The position numbers and the translations under genes were made by a program. From Arcobacter nitrofigilis DSM 7299 (GTDB lineage Bacteria > Campylobacterota > Campylobacteria > Campylobacterales > Arcobacteraceae), in contig NC_014166.1 in NCBI RefSeq assembly GCF_000092245.1, positions 2,046,001 to 2,110,000 of the forward strand: a DNA stretch of 64,000 nucleotides. Direction: 5' to 3'. Shown one piece after another: positions 52,904-61,013 of this stretch (positions within the stretch are counted from its first letter, which is position 1; each line of letters starts with the position of its first letter). The notes under the pieces were generated by a model. It was not told the DNA's origin, searched no databases, and saw only the letters and a program-made list of their open reading frames with translations.

Positions 52904-53506
52904 TCAACCTATTGCTAACCAAAGTGCTGTAAGACATAGCATTAACCCAAAAATAGTTCCTTGTACCTTTTGTACATTAGAACTAGTAACAAAACTAATA
53001 AGTACTTTTCCACCTAATATCCATATAAGATTACTTATCATAGTCAATAAAGACAGAGAAATAGTAAGAATAATAAATTGAGTTACAGAATCATTCTTTG
53101 CTGAATAAAACTGTGAAAACATAATAATAGGAATTATTAGAAACTTTACATTTAAAAACTCTACTATAAGCCCATTTTTGAAACTCAAAGGTTCTATTTT
53201 CTCTATTTTTTTTACAGACATTTTAAAAAACTTAAATGCTAAATACAATAAAAACAAAATTCCAATATATTTTAATATTTCAATAAAAAGTGGATAAGCA
53301 GAAATAACATACCCAAGACCAAAACCAACAAACAAAATTTGAAAGATACAAACAATGTTTGTACCTAACCAAAAAGGAAGACTACCTTTAACACCAAAGG
53401 AGCTACCAGATGCAGCAAACAATATATTCGCAGGACCAGGACTAAGAGCAAGTGGTACAAATATCAAAAGCCATTGAATGATTGAGTCAATATTCATCTG
53501 ATACAC
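52904..53506 (-). CDS. LysE-family exporter
   Basis: 200 residues (or 197 from the internal ATG encoding MNIDSI). Signature LALSPGPANILFAASGSSFG near the N-terminus, about six hydrophobic segments, and VEFLNVKFLIIPIIM replacing the more usual NPK motif, so substrate specificity may differ. It is followed on the same strand by the broken LysE tail and preceded by the DUF2059 gene. Confidence 0.87.
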   Translation of the reverse strand: MYQMNIDSIIQWLLIFVPLALSPGPANILFAASGSSFGVKGSLPFWLGTNIVCIFQILFVGFGLGYVISAYPLFIEILKYIGILFLLYLAFKFFKMSVKKIEKIEPLSFKNGLIVEFLNVKFLIIPIIMFSQFYSAKNDSVTQFIILTISLSLLTMISNLIWILGGKVLISFVTSSNVQKVQGTIFGLMLCLTALWLAIG

Positions 53507-53534
53507 TCCTTTTGTTATTCTTTAATAAAACAGT

Positions 53535-53984
53535 TTATTGTATGTTTTGTTTAATATAATTTTTCACTTTTAATTTATCAATAATTCTTTGTGCAACTTG
53601 ACGACCCCATTGTTGACCAACTGTCATAGATTCTTGCATTATTGCAGGACTTGCTTTAATTAATTTTTGCCCTGCATCTGTTTCATAAAATTTATTTATA
53701 GCTTGAATATCTTCTTCAGTTAAATGTTTTTGATAAATAGGAATTATCAATTCTGCCACTTTATCCATATCTATTTCTTTTTTCATTTCATCCCAAAATT
53801 CTTCTGGTGCATCTGGTGCAAGTCTTTTTAAATTTGGTAAAAGTTGATTCATAAATTGTTGTCCTATATTCTTAGAACCTGATAATTCAATCAATTTTCT
53901 AATACTATCTTCTTTTGCAGGGCTTGCAAATAATGTAGTTCCACACAATAACATAACAACAATTATACCTATAATTTTTTTCAT
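53535..53984 (-). CDS. DUF2059 exported protein
   Basis: 149 residues. Signal peptide (KKIIGIIVVMLLCGTTLFAS), then a helical domain with RKLIELSGSKNIGQQFMNQ, QKHLTEEDIQAINKFYETD and AGQKLIKASPAIMQES, the standard DUF2059 pattern. Periplasmic protein of unknown function. Its promoter region (54007-54052) is nearly identical to that of the LysE gene at 54797. Confidence 0.88.
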   Translation of the reverse strand: MKKIIGIIVVMLLCGTTLFASPAKEDSIRKLIELSGSKNIGQQFMNQLLPNLKRLAPDAPEEFWDEMKKEIDMDKVAELIIPIYQKHLTEEDIQAINKFYETDAGQKLIKASPAIMQESMTVGQQWGRQVAQRIIDKLKVKNYIKQNIQ

Positions 53985-54006
53985 TTTTTCTCCTAAGTTT
54001 GGTTAA

Positions 54007-54052
54007 AATAATATTATAGATTGTATTGGAAATAAACTTTGAGATAATTTAC
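54007..54052 (-). repeat. Duplicated promoter region, copy A (DUF2059 gene)
   Basis: 46 bases that differ from 54815-54860 at three positions. It lies 22 bases upstream of the DUF2059 ATG and contains TATAAT on the minus strand. Its 5' side (on the minus strand) abuts the solo repeat element. Confidence 0.8.
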
Positions 54053-54054
54053 GT

Positions 54055-54138
54055 TCTCTTGGAGAGGTAAACCTCTCCGCTTTCTTACTTTTAGTTGTAA
54101 AAAGTAAGAAAAAGCGAATACCTTTAGGTGTTTATGGG
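54055..54138. repeat. Solo short form (about 84 bp) of the inverted-repeat element
   Basis: Contains only the two ends of the long element: TCTCTTGGAGAGGTAAACCT and CTCCGCTTTCTTACTTTT joined through a six-base loop to AAAAAGTAAG, AAAGCG and ACCTTTAGGTGTTTATG. The two subterminal hairpins of the long form have been reduced to one, as expected from recombination between them or internal deletion. Confidence 0.85.
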
Positions 54139-54173
54139 AATTAAGTATCCTGTCACAGGAATTTTCTATTACC

Positions 54174-54797
54174 CTAATTTTTATGCATCGTAGCAGTAAA
54201 TATTCCCGCTCCAATTAGAGCAGTTCCACCAACTTGATTCAATCTTTTCTTAGCTTTATAACTAGTGATTTTATGTTGAATTGATCCTGCAAAAAGAGCA
54301 AAACATGTAATAGTACATAAAGTTACAGCTGAAAATGAAATCATCAAAATCAAAAATTGAGATAAAACTTCACTTGATGTATTTACAAATTGAGGTAAAA
54401 AAGCCACAAAAAATACTATGTTTTTAGGATTTAAGGCTGTTACTATCAATGAAGATTTAAACATTTTTGACTTTGACATATTCATTTGTTTAAATAATTG
54501 TGCATCCATACTAGGCTCTTCTTTAAAAGCTTTGATTCCTAAATAGATTAAATAAAATACCCCAATCCACTTTAAAATAGTATATAAAACAGCAGAAGCA
54601 GCCAATATAGCTCCAAGTCCTAAAAGTGAAATAACCATTGCAATAAAATCACCAGTTAATACACCTAGGGCAAGTGGTGTAACAGATTTCTTTCCATGAG
54701 TAATTGCTTGACCGATTACAAATATAACAGTAGGACCTGGAATAATTGCAAAAATAAAAACTGTAGAGATAAAGGCAAACCAAATTTCTATTGACAT
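54174..54797 (-). CDS. LysE-family exporter
   Basis: 207 residues. FIFAIIPGPTVIFVIGQAITHG near the N-terminus and VTALNPKNIVFFVAFLPQFV in the middle are the LysE/RhtB signatures; about six membrane segments. Ends FTATMHKN. Its 3' end was duplicated at 52797, and its promoter (54815-54860) resembles that of DUF2059. Its substrate is unknown, probably an amino acid or derivative. Confidence 0.9.
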   Translation of the reverse strand: MSIEIWFAFISTVFIFAIIPGPTVIFVIGQAITHGKKSVTPLALGVLTGDFIAMVISLLGLGAILAASAVLYTILKWIGVFYLIYLGIKAFKEEPSMDAQLFKQMNMSKSKMFKSSLIVTALNPKNIVFFVAFLPQFVNTSSEVLSQFLILMISFSAVTLCTITCFALFAGSIQHKITSYKAKKRLNQVGGTALIGAGIFTATMHKN

Positions 54798-54814
54798 GTT
54801 AAACTCCTGAAATA

Positions 54815-54860
54815 AATAATGTTATAAATTGTATTGGAAATATACTTTGAGATAATTTAC
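54815..54860 (-). repeat. Duplicated promoter region, copy B (LysE gene)
   Basis: 46 bases matching 54007-54052 at 43 positions, 17 bases upstream of the LysE ATG. The long repeat element begins about 30 bases further out, so both copies of this promoter have an element on the same side. Confidence 0.8.
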
Positions 54861-54888
54861 AGTCATACTCTCTTTAATAGTTTTATAC

Positions 54889-55403
54889 TCTCTTGAAGAG
54901 GTAAACCTCTTCGCTTTCTTACTTTTGTATTGACGAAAAGTAAGCAAAAACAACTACGGCTTCGAAGCCAAAGGTTCCCTCACTTATTATTTTTATCTTT
55001 TCTGATTGGTAAAACTCGTTTATTAAAACTTCCATTTAGGAACTTTTAAACACTCAGACAGTTACCAATCTTATTTCAAAAAGAGAAAAATAAACGCTCG
55101 GCTTCTGCAGATGTAGCAATATATTTGGTGTCGAAATATTACTTTATAAATTTACAGTTAAGATTGTAATGGATTTTTTTCTGCCTTTGATGAAGCTGGA
55201 AGTTAGATGTTTATTTTCGGTAAAGCCCGAAACTGTTTGAACGTTAAGAAATGACCTAAATGGTCATTTTAGTGAGTTTTGCAGGGCAGAAAATAAATAT
55301 ATAACTGGAAGGTAGCTTTGCCTTCATCAATTCGGCAGTCTTTTTTGCTTACTTTTTCGAGATCAAAAAGTAAGAAAAGCGGAGACCTTTAGGTGTTCAT
55401 GAA
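54889..55403. repeat. Long inverted-repeat-ended intergenic element, copy 2 (about 515 bp)
   Basis: Second long copy, nearly identical to 9314-9884. Left end: the palindrome GAAGAGGTAAACCTCTTC, then CGCTTTCTTACTTTT and the hairpin CTTACTTTT/AAAAGTAAG. Right end: hairpin CTTACTTTTT/AAAAAGTAAG, AAAGCGGAG and ACCTTTAGGT. Interior stems include GGCTTCGAAGCC, GATTGGTAA/TTACCAATC and the branched domain 55181-55338. No protein-coding frame of normal character. It fills most of the 54798-55422 gap between the LysE and HNH genes. Confidence 0.87.
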
Positions 55404-55422
55404 AAAAAGATATAAAATACTC

Positions 55423-55734
55423 TTACTTATTTTCAAGTGCTTGTTTTATTATTAAAGAAACAGTATCTTTATTGATATTCTTTTCTTGACAATATTTTGA
55501 TTCAAGCCAAACAGAAAGTTCCTTCTGTCCTTTACTTGCATTACAACTACAACAACACAAAGCTATATTTTCTCTTGTAATTATTTTTGCATCATTAATA
55601 ATATGTTCCCAACTTGGAGCAGTTTTTTTAGAAATTCTTGAGGATGTGAATTCTATACCACAATAAACACATCTTTTATCTCTTTGCCTAACTTCTAATT
55701 CTAACCATAAAGGTATATTCCAACTATTTGACAT
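55423..55734 (-). CDS. HNH endonuclease domain protein
   Basis: 103 residues. Two Cys pairs, CVYCG and CCSCNASKG, flank WEHI and an Asn (NIALCC), the beta-beta-alpha metal HNH fold. These 100-residue stand-alone proteins are found in many bacteria, sometimes near mobile or defence genes. It sits between the repeat element and radA; its stop is about 20 bases from the element end. Function unknown. Confidence 0.82.
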   Translation of the reverse strand: MSNSWNIPLWLELEVRQRDKRCVYCGIEFTSSRISKKTAPSWEHIINDAKIITRENIALCCCSCNASKGQKELSVWLESKYCQEKNINKDTVSLIIKQALENK

Positions 55735-55884
55735 ATTTTTTCTTTCTACACAAGTTTAAGATAAATTGTATATCAAAAAATCACAAATTGCAATATTTTT
55801 AATCCCCTCCAACTTTTTATGCTAAAGTTCATAAAATTAAACAAAAATAATATAAAATCCCCTTGTGATTATAAGGAAAAAAAA

Positions 55885-57234
55885 ATGGCTAAGAAAAAAA
55901 CAACTCTTTTTGAGTGTCAGCATTGTGGAGAACAATCTACCAAATGGATGGGGAAATGTCCATCTTGTGGAGGTTGGGATAGTTTTGTTGAACTCAATAC
56001 CGAACAACAAGAAGTACTAAAACAAACATCAAAGATAATAAACACAACATCAAAAGCAAAACCAATCACACAAATAGAACAAGATGACATCATCAGATTC
56101 TCATCAAATAACCATGAATTTGATTTAGTCTTAGGTGGAGGAATAGTTCCAGGGAGTCTTACACTTATTGGTGGAAGTCCAGGAGTTGGGAAATCAACCC
56201 TACTTTTAAAAGTTGCAGGTGATATCTCACAATCAGGTAAAAAAGTTCTTTATGTCTCAGGTGAAGAGAGTATGGGACAAATAAAACTAAGAGCAAATAG
56301 ACTTGATGCAAATAGTGATAATCTTTATTTATTATCTGAAATCAAACTCGAAGAGATACAAGAAGAGCTGTTAAGAGAAAATTACGAAGCAGTAGTAATT
56401 GACTCTATTCAAACTATTTATTCAAGCTCACTCACCTCTGCTCCTGGTTCTGTTTCACAAGTAAGAGAGATAACTTTTGAACTTATGCGTAAAGCAAAAG
56501 AATCTGATATAGCCATGTTTATCATAGGACATATCACAAAAGATGGAAGCATAGCAGGACCTAGAGTTTTAGAACACATGGTTGATACAGTTTTATACTT
56601 TGAAGGAGAATCATCAAAAGAACTTAGAATGCTAAGGGGCTTTAAAAATAGATTTGGAAGTACAAGTGAGATAGGTATCTTTGAGATGACAGCCGAAGGA
56701 CTTATAAGTGCTAAAGACATAGCCTCTAAGTTTTTTGATAAAAGTAAACCCCAAAGTGGCTCTGCTTTAACTGTGGTTATGGAAGGAAGTCGAGCACTTA
56801 TTATAGAAGTACAAGCCTTAGTTTGTGAAAGTACCTATCCAAACCCAAAACGAAGTGCTACAGGCTTTGATGTAAATAGATTAAACATGCTTTTAGCCCT
56901 ACTTGAAAAGAAACTTGACCTTCCACTAAATCACTATGATGTATTTATAAATATAAGTGGTGGTATTAAGATAAAAGAGAGTTCTGCCGATCTGGCTGTG
57001 ATTGCTTCGATTATTAGTTCATTTAGGGATAGACCTATCTCAAAAGAGTCAGTATTTATTGGTGAAGTTTCACTAACTGGTGAGATAAAAGATGTATATT
57101 CTATAGATATGAGACTAAAAGAGGCTAGTGCGCAAGGTGTTACAAAAGCAATAGTTGCTCAAAAAACAAATTTAAAAACAAAACTAAAAATCTTCCCGGT
57201 GGATGAAGTAGTAAAAATGATTGAGCTATTTTAA
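55885..57234 (+). CDS. radA: DNA repair protein RadA
   Basis: 449 residues from ATG 55885 (AAGGAAAA upstream; an ATG-like start at 55819 adds an unrelated leader). N-terminal zinc finger CQHCGEQSTKWMGKCPSCGG, ATPase Walker A GGSPGVGKSTLL (about residue 95), the RadA-specific KNRFG motif (FKNRFGSTSEIGI) and a C-terminal Lon-protease-like domain. Acts in recombination-intermediate branch migration. Ends with a terminator hairpin. Confidence 0.95.
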   Translation: MAKKKTTLFECQHCGEQSTKWMGKCPSCGGWDSFVELNTEQQEVLKQTSKIINTTSKAKPITQIEQDDIIRFSSNNHEFDLVLGGGIVPGSLTLIGGSPGVGKSTLLLKVAGDISQSGKKVLYVSGEESMGQIKLRANRLDANSDNLYLLSEIKLEEIQEELLRENYEAVVIDSIQTIYSSSLTSAPGSVSQVREITFELMRKAKESDIAMFIIGHITKDGSIAGPRVLEHMVDTVLYFEGESSKELRMLRGFKNRFGSTSEIGIFEMTAEGLISAKDIASKFFDKSKPQSGSALTVVMEGSRALIIEVQALVCESTYPNPKRSATGFDVNRLNMLLALLEKKLDLPLNHYDVFINISGGIKIKESSADLAVIASIISSFRDRPISKESVFIGEVSLTGEIKDVYSIDMRLKEASAQGVTKAIVAQKTNLKTKLKIFPVDEVVKMIELF

Positions 57235-57242
57235 TAGCTCAA
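57221..57242 (+). terminator. Terminator at the end of radA
   Basis: TTGAGCTA and TAGCTCAA form an eight-base stem spanning the radA stop, followed by a T run (ATCTTTTT); it can also affect the convergent thioesterase gene. Confidence 0.7.
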
Positions 57243-57248
57243 ATCTTT

Positions 57249-57653
57249 TTACTTCCCTACTCTTTTATTTGCCCCACTCATAAGCCTATCTTTTGTCACT
57301 ATTGCTCTTGTATGAGTACCTGTTCCTATTACTCCACCAGAATCAACAACTTCTAAACTAAATTTGTAAAGCTTCCCTTCCATACCTTCAAAAGTTGCAG
57401 TTGAAATTGCCACATCACCACTTAGAGTTGGAGCTAGATGTTTTATATTTACTTCCACTCCTACTGATAATTGTCCCTCTTCTAAAAATGGTATTAAAAT
57501 TTTTGCAGCTGAACACTCCATAAGTGCAACCATTCTAGCCGTTGCAAACACTTCTGGAAAATTATCTTCAGGTGAGATTTGTAAATTTTTTGCCAAGTCT
57601 TTATCTTCTACTTTAAATTCAATACTATCTTTTGTACCAATTTCTAATTCCAT
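57249..57653 (-). CDS. Hot-dog fold thioesterase (FlK-like)
   Basis: 134 residues. FATARMVALMECSAAKIL with the active-site Glu region and VGVEVNIKHLAPTLSGD, plus HTRAIV near the C-terminus, match small thioesterases of the fluoroacetyl-CoA thioesterase-like branch. Hydrolyses acyl-CoA; substrate unknown. It converges on radA and is divergent from ybeY. Confidence 0.85.
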   Translation of the reverse strand: MELEIGTKDSIEFKVEDKDLAKNLQISPEDNFPEVFATARMVALMECSAAKILIPFLEEGQLSVGVEVNIKHLAPTLSGDVAISTATFEGMEGKLYKFSLEVVDSGGVIGTGTHTRAIVTKDRLMSGANKRVGK

Positions 57654-57770
57654 ATTTTAACTCCTTTGATTTTTTATATTTTATATTTTATTTACTTAAA
57701 GACAAAAAATGTCCTTTATTTACTAATTTACCTAATTTAGCTATAATCCGCCAAAAATAAATGGATAAAG

Positions 57771-58190
57771 ATGATTGACTTTGATAATCAAACAAAAATT
57801 GATATAGATGTAAGTTCATTGGAAATAATAAAAAATGAACTTAGTTCAAAAGATATTGAACTAATACTTGTATACAATGATGAAATACAAACTTTAAATA
57901 AAGAGCATAGAAATATAGACAAAGCTACAGATGTACTGAGCTTCCCACTTGAATATGATATGCCAAATATGCCCTTAGGCTCTATTGTCATTTCTGTTGA
58001 TTTTGTAGAAGACAAAGCAAAAGAGTATAATCACAGTTTTTTAGATGAATTAACACTTCTTTTTATCCATGGTATGCTTCATTTATTAGGTTATGATCAT
58101 GAAGTTGATAAGGGTGAACATAGAAAAAAAGAAGAAGAATTAATCAAAAAGTACAATCTTCCAAATAGTTTAATTGTAAGGAATTCATAA
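57771..58190 (+). CDS. ybeY: Endoribonuclease YbeY (rRNA maturation)
   Basis: 139 residues with the zinc motif HGMLHLLGYDHEVDKGEH (HxxxHxxxxxH) and DKATDVLSFPLE upstream, as in YbeY. Needed for 16S rRNA 3'-end processing and ribosome quality control. The next gene starts directly after its stop. Confidence 0.94.
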   Translation: MIDFDNQTKIDIDVSSLEIIKNELSSKDIELILVYNDEIQTLNKEHRNIDKATDVLSFPLEYDMPNMPLGSIVISVDFVEDKAKEYNHSFLDELTLLFIHGMLHLLGYDHEVDKGEHRKKEEELIKKYNLPNSLIVRNS

Positions 58191-59111
58191 ATGGATATTT
58201 TAATTTTTATTGTTTCAATGACAGCTTTAATCTTTGGAGCTGATTTTATAATACAACAAAGTGAAAAAATAGCACTTCATTATAATATCTCACCTTTTAT
58301 TATCGGAGCTACCTTAGTTGCAGTTGGTACTAGTTTACCTGAAATGGCGGCTTCTATTTCTGCTTCTTTAAAAGGAAGTCCAGATATAGCTGTTGCAAAT
58401 GTAATTGGAAGTACCATTTTTAATATCTCATTAGTATTAGGATTAGTTTTTTTATTAGCTAAAAAAATCGTTCCAAATAGAGATATTTTTGCCAAAGATT
58501 CTGCTTGGTCATTATTTCCTATTTTTGTTTTCATACTTATGAGTATAGATGGAAAACTTACTTTTTTTGATGGGGTTTTATTTTTATTTTTAATGGCTGG
58601 ATATTTAATATTTTTAATCTCTTCAAATCAAGTAGAAGAGATAGATGAAGAATTGAAAAAAGAGCCTTTTGGATGGGGGAAATCATCAATATTTTTATTT
58701 TTAGGATTTGTTTTAACTATTGGTGGAGCTGATTTTGCTATTGAAAGTGCTTCAAATATTGCTAGAAGTTTTGGAATAAGCGAATGGCTTATTGGTCTAT
58801 TTTTAGTTGCTTTTGGTACTAGTTTACCAGAACTAACTGTTTCAATAAAAGCAGCACTTAATAATCAAGCAGATTTAGCAATAGGAAATATTATAGGCTC
58901 AAATGTTGCTAATTTTACTATGGTATTAGGATTATCTGCAATGGTTAATCCATTGAATGTTAATTTAAGTGCAAACTTATTTGATATAGTGGCAGCTTTG
59001 ATTTTATCAATAATGTTAGTATTTATTACTGCTAATAAAATGTATAATAAAAGTGCGGGTATTGCATTGTTAATTGTATTTGCATTAGTGGTACAAAATA
59101 GCTTTTTTTAA
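58191..59111 (+). CDS. Calcium/sodium antiporter (CaCA family, YrbG-like)
   Basis: 306 residues with about ten membrane segments and the two alpha-repeat motifs: VGTSLPEMAASISASLKGSP with NVIGSTIFNIS, and FGTSLPELTVSIKAALNNQA with NIIGSNVANFT. Exchanges Na+ for Ca2+. The gene starts one base after the ybeY stop, so they are co-transcribed. Confidence 0.92.
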   Translation: MDILIFIVSMTALIFGADFIIQQSEKIALHYNISPFIIGATLVAVGTSLPEMAASISASLKGSPDIAVANVIGSTIFNISLVLGLVFLLAKKIVPNRDIFAKDSAWSLFPIFVFILMSIDGKLTFFDGVLFLFLMAGYLIFLISSNQVEEIDEELKKEPFGWGKSSIFLFLGFVLTIGGADFAIESASNIARSFGISEWLIGLFLVAFGTSLPELTVSIKAALNNQADLAIGNIIGSNVANFTMVLGLSAMVNPLNVNLSANLFDIVAALILSIMLVFITANKMYNKSAGIALLIVFALVVQNSFF

Positions 59112-59119
59112 GCTATTTT
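59094..59119. terminator. Bidirectional terminator between the CaCA and Fur-family genes
   Basis: CAAAATAGCTT and AAGCTATTTTG form an 11-bp perfect stem around TTTT; it includes the stop codons of both convergent genes. Confidence 0.8.
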
Positions 59120-59517
59120 GCACATTGTGAACATACACCTGTAAAAACTACATTTGCATGTTTTACATTAAATTTACTTTGAGATTCTAATTCTTTTAAA
59201 ACACTAGAAGTATCTATAATTATATCTTCGATTTTTTTACACTTTTCACAAACTAAATGAGAGTGATCCTCTTTTATTAATTCATAAACAGATTTTTCAT
59301 TAGGTATTTTTACCTCAGATATAAAAAACTTCTCTACCATCGAATTTACATTTTTATAAATCGTTGCTAGTGAAATTGAAGGGAACTTACTTAACATACT
59401 TGCATAAAGTTCATCAATATTTATATGACCTTTGTGATAAAGTTCTTCAACTATAGCTATTCTTTGAGGTGTTACTTTCAAATTAAACTCTTTTAATAAT
59501 CTACTAGAATTTTCCAT
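59113..59517 (-). CDS. Fur-family regulator, probable PerR
   Basis: 134 residues. Winged helix KVTPQRIAIVEELYHKGHIN, then FPSISLATIYKNVNSMVE; structural zinc Cys pairs CEKC and CSQC; His-rich regulatory site DHSHLVCEKC. Closest in pattern to PerR-type peroxide sensors. It is divergent from dps, and dps and rrc are PerR-controlled genes in Campylobacter, which supports the assignment. Confidence 0.82.
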   Translation of the reverse strand: MENSSRLLKEFNLKVTPQRIAIVEELYHKGHINIDELYASMLSKFPSISLATIYKNVNSMVEKFFISEVKIPNEKSVYELIKEDHSHLVCEKCKKIEDIIIDTSSVLKELESQSKFNVKHANVVFTGVCSQCAK

Positions 59518-59593
59518 GACGCCTCCTTTATAATATATGTATAATAGTTTTATACTAATACTCGAATAGTAGTATAAGTAAGATAAACTTTAG

Positions 59594-59617
59594 TTAAAGA
59601 AAATAATTATTCTTTAA
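59594..59617 (+). promoter_or_regulatory. Candidate PerR/Fur box 1 (upstream of dps)
   Basis: TTAAAG, an AT-rich core (AAAATAATTATT) and CTTTAA form a near-palindrome. A similar 22-base sequence recurs 85 bases downstream. It is about midway between the fur-type gene and dps. Confidence 0.45.
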
Positions 59618-59680
59618 CTATTATTTTAAATTAAGAATGAAAATCAAAATTTATACTTTTATTATTAATAAAAACTATCA

Positions 59681-59702
59681 AAAGAAAATAATTATCCTTT
59701 AA
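59681..59702 (+). promoter_or_regulatory. Candidate PerR/Fur box 2 (upstream of dps)
   Basis: AAAGAAAATAATTATCCTTT repeats box 1 with one change, about 60 bases upstream of the dps ATG. Two equal AT-rich near-palindromes suggest cooperative binding. Confidence 0.45.
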
Positions 59703-59764
59703 GCTATATTCTATTAGAATTCTCAAAGGAAAAAAATTATCCACAAAATAAAAAAGGAATTAAA

Positions 59765-60202
59765 ATGAAAAATTTAACAAAACAATTAAAAGTTATCCAA
59801 GCAAGTTCTCTTGTAATGTTTACAAAAGTACATAACTACCATTGGAATATAAAAGGTATGCAGTTCTTTCCAATACATGAAATGACTGAAAAAATTTATG
59901 GTGAATTTAGTTCAATATATGATGATACAGCAGAAAGATTATTACAATTAGGAGATAAACCAATTGTGTTATTAGGTGAATTATCAAAAACATCAATTAT
60001 AAAAGAAGATGAAAAAACTGATTTTGATGCAAAATATGTATTAGAAAATATATTAGCTGACTTTGAAATATTTATGTCAGAATTTAAAAAACTATCAACA
60101 TTGGCAAATGAAAACAACGATAATACTACTGTTGCATTTGCAGATGAAAATGTTGCACATTTAGAAAAAAGCATCTGGATGATAAAAGCAACACTTAACT
60201 AA
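59765..60202 (+). CDS. dps: DNA-protecting ferritin-like protein Dps
   Basis: 145 residues. The ferroxidase-site residues are visible: TKVHNYHWNIKGMQFF (His) and SIYDDTAERLLQLGDKP (Asp/Glu), with the usual four-helix spacing. Stores iron and protects DNA from oxidative damage. AAAGGAAT precedes the ATG. rrc follows 77 bases later, probably under related control. Confidence 0.94.
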   Translation: MKNLTKQLKVIQASSLVMFTKVHNYHWNIKGMQFFPIHEMTEKIYGEFSSIYDDTAERLLQLGDKPIVLLGELSKTSIIKEDEKTDFDAKYVLENILADFEIFMSEFKKLSTLANENNDNTTVAFADENVAHLEKSIWMIKATLN

Positions 60203-60279
60203 TTCTTGCATTTAAGTTTGGATGAAATATAATCTTTAAATGATTAAATTCATCTAAAACTTATATATAAGGAAAAATA

Positions 60280-60933
60280 ATGAGACAACACGAATCTTAT
60301 AAATGTAATAAATGTGGAAATATAATAGAAGTATCAAATGTTGGTGGAGGAACTCTATCTTGCTGTGGCGAAGAGATGGCCTGTATTACGACTGATTTAA
60401 CATCAGTCGTTCTAATGAAAGCTTTTGCAGGTGAATCAATGGCTAGAAATAAATATGAATATTATGCAAAAGTTGCCCAAAAAGAAGGATACAGAGATAT
60501 TGCTGAACACTTCCAAAGAGCTGCCAATAATGAAAAAATGCATGCTAAACTAGAATATAAAGCTTACAATGTTTTAAATTATGATAGAGAGTTTGCTAAT
60601 ACAAGTGAAAATCTTCAACTTGCAGCTGATGGTGAAAACTATGAAAATACAACTATGTATCCAGACTTTGCAAAAATTGCAAAAGATGAAGGTCATAAAG
60701 ATATCGCAAGAATGTTAGAAATGATTGGTAAAATCGAAATAGAACATGAAAATATGTACAAAAGTTTAAAACAAAGACTTGATTCGGGTGCTGAATATGT
60801 TAGCGAAGATGAAGAGGAAGAGTGGATTTGTGAAGTTTGTGGACATGTTCATAGAGGTAAAAAAGCTCTTAAAATGTGCCCTGTATGTAAACACCCTCAA
60901 GAGTATCAATCAAGATTAAACTCTAAAAAATAA
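60280..60933 (+). CDS. rrc: Desulforubrerythrin (Rrc-type)
   Basis: 217 residues with three iron domains: an N-terminal desulforedoxin-like domain (CNKCG, then CCGEEM, residues about 9-37), a rubrerythrin di-iron four-helix domain (about 45-175; ESMARNKYEYY, ANNEKMHAK, IEIEHENMY) and a C-terminal rubredoxin domain (CEVCGHVHRGKKALKMCPVC). This architecture is that of Rrc from Campylobacter jejuni, which reduces hydrogen peroxide. AAGGAAAA precedes the ATG. Followed by a terminator hairpin. Confidence 0.93.
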   Translation: MRQHESYKCNKCGNIIEVSNVGGGTLSCCGEEMACITTDLTSVVLMKAFAGESMARNKYEYYAKVAQKEGYRDIAEHFQRAANNEKMHAKLEYKAYNVLNYDREFANTSENLQLAADGENYENTTMYPDFAKIAKDEGHKDIARMLEMIGKIEIEHENMYKSLKQRLDSGAEYVSEDEEEEWICEVCGHVHRGKKALKMCPVCKHPQEYQSRLNSKK

Positions 60934-60941
60934 AATCTTAT

Positions 60942-60974
60942 TTTAGGTTATTTGTTAAGTTCAAATAACCTAAA
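60942..60974 (+). terminator. Terminator-like hairpin after rrc
   Basis: TTTAGGTTATTTG and CAAATAACCTAAA pair perfectly over 13 bases around a seven-base loop, ten bases after the rrc stop. No T tract follows on this strand. Confidence 0.7.
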
Positions 60975-61013
60975 TCTCAACATAATCTAATAGTATAAAC
61001 TATATAATCCCTT

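Noticed and set aside
54014-54214. A 66-codon minus-strand frame spanning the solo element and the LysE 3' end.
   Set aside because: It overlaps the real LysE gene in another frame and runs through the hairpin element; no coding signature.
54889-55734. HNH gene plus structured repeat as an RNA-guided nuclease with its guide RNA.
   Set aside because: The HNH protein is only 103 residues with no RuvC or RNA-binding part, the repeat lies downstream of its stop, and the other repeat copy has no HNH neighbour.
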